This document shows positions 22,085 through 29,912 of a stretch of DNA of 64,000 nucleotides, one piece after another (positions within the stretch are counted from its first letter, which is position 1; every line of letters starts with the position of its first letter). Made by a program: the position numbers and the translations under genes. Under the pieces are notes generated by a model. The model saw only the letters and a list, made by a program, of their open reading frames with translations, was not told the DNA's origin and made no database searches. This DNA is from Diphasiastrum complanatum (Eukaryota; Streptophyta; Lycopodiopsida; Lycopodiales; Lycopodiaceae), in the NCBI GenBank assembly GCA_029204225.1, contig CM055103.1, positions 1,053,530 to 1,117,529 of the forward strand, in the 5' to 3' direction.

Positions 22085-22285
22085 TGTCAAGTGCAATCAG
22101 ACAAGACAACATAATTGCTCTCTCACAAATTGTATATTCACACTAATCAGCAAGTACAAAGATACTCTCTTAAGAGCACTTAAAGGGCTCATAAAAGAAA
22201 GAGGGCCCGATAATTCTAGAACTGAGCACACGTGGTACCGTCAAAATTAGAAAGCAGTGTATAAGCCGATCATTGCTATTTTAAC
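22085..22285 (-). repeat. Copia D 5' LTR (end truncated)
   Basis: About 200 bp matching 16973-17173. It is followed on the plus strand by TATCAGAG and the resumed TRIM sequence. No PBS adjoins its inner edge. Confidence 0.8.
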
Positions 22286-22399
22286 TATCAGAGCCAAGTT
22301 AGACCTAACAGTTCATGGTGTCAAAGCCATGGTAAAGTGGCCCGAGTTGTGGGGCAGGTGACAGCTAGGACCCCAACCCAGTGTGGCTTGAGGGGGGGG
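22286..22399 (+). other. TRIM internal domain 1 (right piece) with polypurine tract
   Basis: Continues the PBS (TATCAGAGCCAAG) and closely matches internal domain 2 (22544-22659) up to GTGTGGCTTGAGGGGGGG, the polypurine tract. It is about 115 bp and holds no ORF. Confidence 0.85.
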
Positions 22400-22543
22400 T
22401 GTTGGAATATTAATCCACACTCTACAGAGAACTATCAAACAGGGCGGATAGCTCAGTGGTAGAGCATCCCATCCGATATGAGAGAGGTCTTGGGTTCGAA
22501 TCCTAGTCTGTCCATCCATATTGTGATTTATGGATTTCCAACA
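22400..22543 (+). repeat. TRIM LTR B (144 bp, with tRNA-like module)
   Basis: Begins TGTTGGAATATTAATCC and ends GGATTTCCAACA, giving 8-bp inverted ends TGTTGGAA/TTCCAACA. It is preceded by a polypurine tract and followed immediately by PBS TGGTATCAGAGCC. It is the best-preserved LTR of the three. Confidence 0.9.
22442..22514 (+). tRNA. tRNA-like cloverleaf inside TRIM LTR B
   Basis: 73 nt, the same fold as in LTR A. Acceptor GGGCGGA/TCTGTCC, D stem GCTC/GAGC, T stem TTGGG/CCTAG with loop TTCGAAT. Box A region TAGCTCAGTGG and box B GGTTCGAATCC both fit the pol III consensus. The anticodon stem TCCCA/TGAGA has one mismatch and the loop is TCCGATA. No T-run terminator follows at once, so a transcript would read on into the LTR end and internal domain. 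Confidence 0.7.
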
Positions 22544-22659
22544 TGGTATCAGAGCCAAGTTAGACCTAACAATTCATGGTGTCAAAGCCATGGTTAGGTG
22601 GCCCAAGTTGTGGGGCAGGTAACAGCTAGGACCCCAACCAAGTGTGGCTTGAGCGGGGG
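22544..22659 (+). other. TRIM internal domain 2 (PBS to polypurine tract)
   Basis: 116 bp: PBS TGGTATCAGAGCC at 22544-22556, an unremarkable middle, and the polypurine tract TTGAGCGGGGG at 22649-22659. It has no coding capacity, so reverse transcription and integration proteins must come from other elements. Confidence 0.88.
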
Positions 22660-22798
22660 TGTTGGAATATCAATCTACACTCTAGAGAGAACTATCAAAC
22701 ATGGTGGATAGCTCAGTGGTAGATTATCCCATCCAGTATGAGGGAGGTCCTGTGTTTGAATCCTGTCCATCCATATTATGATTTATGGATTTCTAATA
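22660..22798 (+). repeat. TRIM LTR C (139 bp, decayed tRNA-like module)
   Basis: Begins TGTTGGAATATCAATC and ends TTTCTAATA (final CA mutated). GGCAT at 22799-22803 matches GGCAC before LTR A. The array is therefore LTR-internal-LTR-internal-LTR with a shared middle LTR, apart from the copia D insertion. Confidence 0.85.
22702..22769 (+). pseudogene. Degenerate tRNA-like module in LTR C
   Basis: Aligned to the modules in LTR A and B, but box B has become TGTTTGAATCC, the D stem GAGC has become GATT, and about 5 nt are missing before the 3' acceptor strand. The fold is lost. Confidence 0.7.
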
Positions 22799-22803
22799 GG
22801 CAT

Positions 22804-23490
22804 TGTATGTGAGTTGGAAAAGTCTAAAATTTTCCAGATGGAAAGGACTTTTTGGAACAACTCATGTGTCTTTAAGAATTGTGATACACTCATATGATAT
22901 GTATGGTCTAGGGAATCTGGAGAGTTGGAATTGGCGAATCATAACTCAAAATCTAAGATACACGTGATGTATAAGAGAGGATTGTGTTTATGGTAAGATT
23001 ACTCCGGATGAATAAATAGGATAGTGGAATTTTGGTACAACTGATCATCTTACCAAATTGATGTTGTTTATTCAGGTAAAGACCAAGTAGTTATAGAGTG
23101 TCTGTTTAGGCTTTATGGATTACCAAGTGACAATTTGGTCGACCATATTTGCTAAACTAGAGATGACTCTGAACTTAAAGTTCTTTTGATCATTGGTAGT
23201 TGCCTATGTTAGGTTATTAAGTTCTTTTATTAAGTACATGACAAGAATCCGATGAATTATGGTTGATGAATCATATTCAGATTCTAGTTATACTTAATCA
23301 TTTAAAAGAAGGATAACCTGCATGATTAAAAGATCAGATAAGACTTGTATTTATATTTTGATAGCAATCTCCTCGGAGAGGAAGTTATCCTTGATGGAGA
23401 TTGAGTTATTATAAGCATTTGGCTACCGGTTATAGACCATGCATGCTTACGTACTATTTTGAGCTTATGTAGAGACTCGGAAGATCAAAT
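22804..23490 (+). pseudogene. Decayed gypsy pol sequence (integrase core traces)
   Basis: Only short traces are readable, chiefly FRLYGLPSDNLVDHI near 23110, which resembles the gypsy integrase FRLHGLP-SDR segment. Stops are frequent. It leads into the clear integrase C-terminus at 23495, so one decayed element is likely. Confidence 0.5.
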
Positions 23491-23494
23491 TTCC

Positions 23495-23999
23495 AAAGGT
23501 TGTGGATTTCCTACATGATATGCAAGAAATACGACGGATTGCACGTAAAAATGTCTAGTGTGCCCAGGATAGGGATCGCCATTATCCAAATATGAAAAGA
23601 TCATCGAGAGACTTCCAAGTGGGGGATCGGGTATATTTGAGAATCTTGACGGATTCGAGTGTAATGCATACCGACAAGCATCATAAATTGTCCCCTTGAT
23701 ATAGAGGACCGTATAAGATCTTGAAAAAGTTTAGATCCTTAGCTTAACAATTGGAACTCCCGGAGGAATCTCAAGTTGCATTTCATGTAAGCTGACTCTG
23801 GTAGAGTCTACGTGAAGGATAGCATCTTGGTTTTGGTGACCAATCGAACCTGTTGGATGAATCATTGGGTGTATCTCGACTTGAACCTGAAAAGATCTTG
23901 GATACAAGAACTAAACAATTGAGAAATTGTATAGTTACCAAGCATCTAATTCGAAAGAAGAGTCTCACAAATGATGATGATTTCCGAGAACAAGAATGA
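23495..23999 (+). pseudogene. pol: Ty3/gypsy chromovirus integrase C-terminus and chromodomain
   Basis: The plus frame reads CAQDRDRHYPNMKRSSRDFQ, VGDRVYLRI, HHKLSP, YRGPYKILKK and LELPEESQVAFHVS, the usual chromovirus integrase tail. A frame shift follows, then LDESLGVSRLEPEKILDTRT, KQLRNCIVTKHLIRKKSLTN and a stop at 23997-23999. The last part resembles a chromodomain, the module that directs chromovirus integration to chromatin; the usual WE after the linker is eroded (DDFREQE). Copia F abuts at 24003. Confidence 0.85.
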
Positions 24000-24002
24000 A
24001 GC

Positions 24003-25559
24003 ATTTGTCAAGATTAGCACTTAACCTCATAGCTTTAGCACTTTCACATAAAGTCCTATTCTTCCTTTTAGCCACTCCATTTTGTTGTGGGGTCCTTGAT
24101 GTTGTATACTCCCTCTTGATCCCATGCTCATCACAAAAGGCCTTGAACTTGTTAGATATGTACTCACCACAATGTCACCTCTCAAGCACTTGATCTTTGT
24201 GGAAAATTGGTTCTCCCTTGCATTCTTGAACTTGAAAAAGACATCATACACTTCATCCTTGATCTTTAGTAGATAGATCCAACAAAATCTACTAAAATCA
24301 TCAATGAATGTTGCATACATCTTAGCTCCACTATTGCTAATTGTAGTAGATCCACGAATATCCAAATGTACAAGTTGAAAAGGCTTTGTAGATCTAGAAA
24401 TAGATCTAGTATAAGGTAGTCTATGTGACCTAGACAAAGCACAAGACTCACAAACATGCTTGTCATTACTTAAGGAACTTGGAAGACCAATCACATCCTT
24501 CTTCCTTGCCATTACCTCCAATGACTTGAAGTTGAGGTGTCCCATCCTTTTGTGCCAAACCTCTTGAATAGAAATTTGCTACTTGCAACACATCCAACTT
24601 GGTTAGCAATAACACAAGCATCAAGTTTGAACAACTTTCCTTGCCTTTTACCTTTTCCAATCAAGACATCCTTCCTTTTGATCAAACAAGCATCTCCATC
24701 AAACTCCACCTTGAGGCCCTTACTTAGCATTTGACTCACACTAAGCAAATTCTTGGTAATAGATGGAATAAACAAGACATCCTCCAAATGAACATTCCTA
24801 TTGGTAGAGAGAGAAATAGGAACTGTGTCAATCCCTTTGATTGCACACTCACCATCATTGGCCGTGTAGATCACCCTCTTGTCATCTTTATATGCCAACA
24901 AAGAAGTGAAGTACTCTTTGTGAAAGGTCATGTGTGAACTTGCTCCACTATCAATCCACCAAGGATCTAGATCTCCATCATTAGCAAGCATACATGAAGA
25001 CATCACAAAAGCATCATCATTTGCATCTTGAACATCCAAACCATCCTCATCAAGAGTAAGATTATCTTGCTTGTCTCCTTGATCTCTCTTCTTCTTGTAG
25101 CACTCACTTGCAAAGTGTCCTTTGATGCCACAATAGAAGCACTTGAGCTTTGATCTATCCTTCTTTTTGCCACTTGAAGAAGCATCCATTTGGTCTTGCC
25201 CTTTAGACCACTTGCTTTTGGTTTTGTCCTTGAATTTGCCCTTTGTGAACATAGCATCCTCTTGAAGTGTTAATGTAGATCCACCTCTTGCTTGAAGCCT
25301 ATATTCCTCATTGATCAAGATCTCTTGAAGATCCATCAAACTTGGCAAAGTCTTTTGGATAGCAATACTTTGAACAATGTTAGCATGAGCATCCAACAAG
25401 CCATTAAGAATCACTTGAATAAGCTCTCCTTCCTTAGTGCTTTCATCTATGCAAGCTAACTCATCATTCAATGCTTTCATTCTCAAAACAAAAGTACTTG
25501 GACTTTCTTCATTCTTTTGCAAACAAGAAAATATTTGCCTTCTTAGAGTCAACACTCTA
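24003..25559 (-). mobile_element. Copia F fragment: Gag C-half, protease, integrase core
   Basis: Related to the intact copia at 47179-53039 (shared VLTLRRQIFSC, DELACI, QVILNGLLD, IKGHFASECYKKKRDQG). It covers the gag middle through integrase only. The Gag start, RT, RNase H and both LTRs are missing. Both ends are sharp joins: a gypsy LTR piece at 25559/25560 and the chromovirus tail at about 24000. Confidence 0.92.
24027..24545 (-). pseudogene. pol: Copia F integrase
   Basis: MGHLNFKSLEVMARKKDVIG with CESCALSRSHRLPY gives the zinc-binding part. HLDIRGSTTISNSGAKMYAT and FIDDFSRFCWIYL mark the core. A frameshift after KIKCLRGDI destroys the second catalytic region; in another frame NGVAKRKNRTLCESAKAM follows to about 24005. 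Confidence 0.9.
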
Positions 25560-25723
25560 TAAGTATAGTAGAGAGGAGGACCCTGGCCTCTAAATCCTAT
25601 TCGTCCAGTCTTGCCTCTCTTTTTATTCAAGTTTAAAAAAGTGTAAGAACCATCAAAATTGGAGGAAAACCCAACTTTATTCACTAACTTGACATTTAGG
25701 CCCTGCGACATTAAAATTCTCAC
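24512..25723 (-). pseudogene. Chimeric ORF: gypsy LTR-derived N-terminus fused to copia F Gag-protease
   Basis: A 403-codon open frame. The first about 53 codons (25723-25565) translate an inverted gypsy LTR piece and have no copia homology. From RVLTLRRQIFSC the sequence is copia Gag. The zinc knuckle is CFYCGIKGHFASEC, the protease site WWIDSGASSHMTFHKEYF, then GAG-pre-integrase up to CVIANQVGCVASSKF. The ORF is open by accident of the rearrangement; the LTR part should not be taken as a real Gag N-terminus. Confidence 0.85.
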
Positions 25724-25820
25724 AAAAAGGCCTAAAGTCCTCTATTAACATTCTAATTAATCAAATAACTATGTGATCATTGGGTTGGACTTACACATGC
25801 AGGGTGCTGAATCCCTCTCA
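25560..25820 (-). repeat. Inverted piece of gypsy G/H LTR
   Basis: The reverse complement matches the LTRs at 28547-29293 and 39104-39811 (for example CCAACCCAATGATCACATAG, TTTGATTAATTA, AATGTCAAGTTA). The first about 60 bp of the LTR and its second half are missing. It lies head to head with the plus-strand accessory ORF starting at about 25821. Confidence 0.88.
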
Positions 25821-28546
25821 CATCACTTTCCAAGGAGCCACACACAAGGTGTGTGTCACTGAGGTCGCACTTCAAGCTTTAGGAATATCATTTGGTACGC
25901 AGGTCTCACCCAATCACAAGCACGCCAAATAGGCCATCAAGCCATTTATTGACCTCACCAACGATCTGCACTGGACTAATGATGGCTACCTTCTGGAAGC
26001 CATCATTGAGCCTTCCATCCACGCAGCTGCCCAGCTATTGAATAATTTCTTGATGGTTGGCAACCTCAAGAAAGACCGCATCACATCTCAAATCCTTCAC
26101 AGGATAGTGGAGTCCCACACTAAGTTGGCCAAAGCCCCTCTTGAACCATATAACTGGTTCAAGGCTGTTTTTGGTGAGCTCAAGCGAGCTATTAAGGCCA
26201 ATACTAAGCAGCAGTTTGTCGCTAGCACTTTATTGTCCCTCTTAGCCGCTTCTCACTTAGAAAATAGAATCCATGGCTTCCACCTAGATTATGTGCTTTC
26301 GGTTTACGAAGAAGCACCGGCAAAGTCATCTCATCAGGCCTCAAGTTCTCATAGTGTTGTCGTCCACGCAGCAAGATCGTAATTCCTGACTCACCTTTCA
26401 TGTTACAACGTCACACTAGGCATACCTTGTCAACTGCGCTTCCACCCCCTGCTGAACTTCCCATTCCCCTCGCCTCTAATGCTTCCCTCACCTCTGCTCC
26501 CATACAAGGATAGTTTGTGACCATTGGGCCTACCATTCCCATCACAGCTGCCCAGGCCGCCTCACCCCCGCACACCGAAGCAACCTCACCCAACACACAG
26601 TTCTTCATGGATATGTTCGGTGATTCCGACCTCCTTGGGCCACCGAAATCTTTGAAATGCCCCAGAGCCCAGCGCCCTTTGAACCCCAATCCCCTGGAAG
26701 AGGATTCGGGCATATCCATGAATCTAATGTTGGTGTCGAAGATGCCAGTCAGCAGCCACCCACACAGCGTAGCCCAGCCACACTTCGGGTCGACACAACT
26801 GTAACGTCACCAAAGAAGTTCGATGCCACGGTGCCTGAGGGTTTGAAGAGGAGGATACTTTGAAGAATAAGAGACCGTGGCACCTATTCCACGCCTACCA
26901 AGGATGATACCATCAGGTGCTCCTACTGCTGCCACCTCCACGACCGTAGATTCTGGTGATGCTCTAGGGTTGGTTTCAAGCCTTGGGCAAGTGATCCAGT
27001 CTATGATGGATAAGAAGAAAGAAATGGAACAGAGGATCTCTAATCTAGGATCCGAAAACACTTTGATCAGCTAGAAAATTGTCCAGTTGGATCGAGAGTT
27101 AAAAATAGCCAAACAACATGAAGATAAGGCTGAAAGCGAAAAGAAATTGGCCCAACAACAAGCTGATCGCTTGGAAACCTACATCAGCTCCCTGCAAAAC
27201 GCCCTGACAACCGCACAGGATCAGGTAGATAAGGCAGTGCAAGATGCCAAGCAACAGGGGCAGCTGCTGAAGGGGCCATTACAGATGGCCGAACAAGATC
27301 GCACACGGCTTCAAGGTGAATTGGATGCAACCACCCTTGAGCGTGATGCCTATCTGCAAATGCAAATACCCGATCATCCGGTCACACCGACAAAGATTGC
27401 ATATTTATTCAAGAAAGTGAAAACATACAAAGTGGCCCTTCAAGGATTTCAAGGTCACTTTAATAGGTTCAAAGGAGCAGCTTGAACCGAGTTGGCAAAG
27501 GCAAAAGAGACCATCACTGCCTAAAAGTAGCCGCTCAAGTGTTGGAAGCCGGACCACAAATCTTTGTCCCGGTCATGCTGCAATTCTCCCCTTCGCGCCA
27601 AGAAGCTGTACAAATGGATACATGGATTGATTCGAGCATGGACCAGGGGGGAGCTCTAGATCTAGCAGATCAACCGCCAACCATACCGGTAGTACAAGCG
27701 GGTCCATCCTCATCAAGGACAAGACATTTATTCAGAAAGCCCATCAGCATCGAGGACCAGATCCAGACCTTCTTAAAGCAACATCCGCATGAGTCCTTGC
27801 GTGGTGGATGGGTTCTGAAATTTAAGACCTCTAAGATCGAGGCCGGCAAAGAATTGGACAAAATAGCTGCACTGGGAGAGCAGTCAGCATGGAGAATCAC
27901 GGTTTTTGACTCCGGAATTAATTAGGAGTTACGTCGCTATCCCTCGCCAATTGCGGGTAGATCCTTATTACGTGCCAATGCCATGAAGACATAAATGGAA
28001 AGATTTGGGATTGGATATGGACAAAATCACCATCCATACGTCCAATTGGCCAATCATCCATCAGCCTTACAGTTGGAACATTTCAGTGGACTTCCACTGT
28101 GCCTTACAAGCATATTAGAGAGAGTATGTCCACTCTCCGGATCCAACGGTACGACAATCGTCAATGTTTGCTATAGATATAACTTTGTTGGCGTCAGTGG
28201 CAACCAAATGAGACGATTGCTTTCCTACCCTGGCATTCGATCCAAATAAGCCAATGTCCTCAGAGCAAATCAAAGATTAGCTGCCAATTGCTCGACTGTA
28301 TTTCTGCGCAGCTATGATGGGAGGCTCTTGGGAATCCTACTTCACCTCATAGACAACTTCCAAGTGGATTGTCGGAACCCACCGTTGTTTTCTACCACAC
28401 AACTTGGATTTCAATACTGCACGTCTTGACTTTATGAAGAAGGTGCAGTATCATTTAATTTAGATTCGGCGCGAAGCCAATAAAAGTCTCCAATAACTGC
28501 ATATTGCAGGTGTCATGGGACCGCCACCAGTTTTGGTGGGAGATAC
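25821..28546 (+). pseudogene. Gypsy G accessory ORF region (3' of pol), decayed
   Basis: Homologous to the accessory region of gypsy H (43988-45957). Frames in order: a globular part (26038-26382: NNFLMVGNLKKDRITSQILH, KAPLEPYNWFKAVFGELKRA), a Pro/Ser-rich part (26400-26860: EATSPNTQFFMDMFGDS), a predicted coiled coil (26980-27485: EQRISNLGSENTLIS, LDRELKIAKQHEDKAE, LQGELDATTLERDAY) and a C-terminal part (27482-27930). Stops and frameshifts separate them. It ends at the 3' LTR. No enzyme motif is seen. The layout (pol, accessory ORF, LTR) recalls Tat-lineage gypsy elements, which is an inference. Confidence 0.75.
27930..28546 (+). other. Gypsy G 3' untranslated/decayed coding stretch
   Basis: Short open runs (27995-28249) continue the accessory region, but no motif is recognised. 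A purine-rich TTGGTGGGAGA just before 28547 may be the polypurine tract. Confidence 0.45.
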
Positions 28547-29293
28547 TATTGGAGGGTTTGTGGATCCCAAGGCAACCCTAACCCTAGTTAATAAGTGAGA
28601 GGGATTTGGCACCCTGCGTGTGTAGGTCCAACCCAATGATCACATAGTTATTTGATTAATTACAATGTTAATAAAGGACTTTAGGCCTTGTTGCGGGACT
28701 TTTAATGTCGCAGGGCTTAAATGTCAAGTTAGTGAATAAAGTTGGGTTTCCCTCCAATTTTGATGGTTTCCACACTTTTTTAAATTAAAGAGAGGCAAGA
28801 CTGGACCAATAGGATTCAGAGGCCAAGGTCCTCCTCTCTACTATAAAAAGGGACCAACTCGAGTTGCTCCTGATGTTCATTTCCTCATTTCAATAAAGAA
28901 GATTGGTTCTCTTTATAAATGGATTGATGAATGTCTTTGCCCTTCTCTTTTCTTCCATTTCTCATGTTTTCTTTGGTATTTGCTAATCGTTGGATCTGAT
29001 CATTATTGGGATTGATATTTCTTATGCTTTTTGTGAGAGAGAAAGGGAGAGAGAGAAGAGTAAGTTTCTATCATTGTTGTGGATTTAGGGTTAATGAAAG
29101 TAGGGTTAATGGATGTAGTGTTAATGATTAGTATTAATGGATGTTAGTATTAGATCTTCCATTCATGTTGAAATCTGAACTATACTATCACTCTCATGGG
29201 AACGAACCTACGCATGACAACTAACTCCGTCTCTTTGATGCTAGATTGACTAGAGCTTGGATTCAGATTAGGCAAGAAAAGAAACCCACTACA
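28547..29293 (+). repeat. Gypsy G 3' LTR (about 747 bp)
   Basis: Begins TATTGGAGGGTTTG (first TG mutated) and ends CCCACTACA, the same ends as the H LTR (39104-39811). It contains a TATA box (TATAAAAA, 28842-28849), then AATAAA-like signals (TCAATAAAG near 28894) and GA-rich and TTAATGGATG repeats towards the 3' side. Confidence 0.88.
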
Positions 29294-29435
29294 GATAGTC
29301 TTTGGTCTACGATGTTTTCCAAGGCCTACAATTATATTTTCACAAATGTCTTCAGCCACGGAATCCCCTACGCTTTCTACAGTCTCCTCATCTTCTTCAT
29401 ATTCGTTGTCTTCATCTTATCTTCGTAATAATTAG
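29294..29435 (-). pseudogene. Acidic protein tail, second copy
   Basis: The minus frame reads DEDNEYEEDEETVESVGDSV, AEDICENIIVG and KHRRPKTI; compare 1518-1724. It directly abuts the gypsy LTR end, so it may be the target sequence that gypsy G entered. Family unknown. Confidence 0.5.
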
Positions 29436-29706
29436 CAAAAATAAAAAATAGCAAAGCATGAAAGCATTAGCACATGAAGATGCTTGGATCTCTAAAATGG
29501 TAGAGTTTCCTCCACTCTATTAGCATGTGAATTGAAGTACAAGAGGTGCCTTTTTTATCTTTGGGGAGGCCCTTGCCCCTTAATTTCTAATGGCTACTTC
29601 AAGAAGGTAGGATTGAGATCCTAGCCCTTCAAAAGAAACACATTCTAATCTATGGTGCACAAAGAAGCACACCCCACCTACCACCATTTTGACTTTAGAC
29701 GAATTA
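29436..29706. other. No identified gene
   Basis: AT-rich. Part of it may be the outer end of the gypsy K1 LTR, but no second LTR is available to test this. Confidence 0.4.
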
Positions 29707-29912
29707 ACAAAACTTGGCAAAATTAGCTAACTTAAACTTTGGCCTTTTTAACATTATTTTAATTATATGGCCCAAAGTCTAGCTTATTTAGAATACATTA
29801 TTTTACAAGTGCTCATTGGGCTATGGGCTTATGCTCGCAGGATGTCATGGCCCTCACAACTTATTTTCTACTTCCGGCTTGTTTTATTTATGTGCATGGA
29901 ATACCCACAACA
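29707..29912 (-). repeat. Gypsy K1 3' LTR (start part)
   Basis: In the minus sense it begins TGTTGTGGGTATTCCATGCA at 29912, after the purine-rich GTCGGAGGCCA. It matches 54455-54640 of copy K2. The far end is not defined. Confidence 0.75.

Larger units (their letters stand above)
16918..22285 (-). mobile_element. Copia D: Ty1/copia element nested in the TRIM
   Basis: Read right to left: short 5' LTR (22285-22085), leader remnant, gag, zinc knuckle, protease, a fold-back insertion (about 20400-20040), the integrase (zinc-binding part deleted), RT, RNase H, a polypurine tract and the 3' LTR. An 8-bp direct repeat TATCAGAG borders it; the true target duplication is probably 5 bp of this. The PBS is missing because sequence between 5' LTR and leader is deleted near 22084. 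Gag-pol is broken by several frameshifts and stops. Leader and protein relate it to copia B and E. Confidence 0.88.

Noticed and set aside
16805-22769. Ordinary functional tRNA genes
   Set aside because: All three copies sit at the same place inside TRIM LTRs, base 33 is not T, and one copy is decayed; the module belongs to the element.
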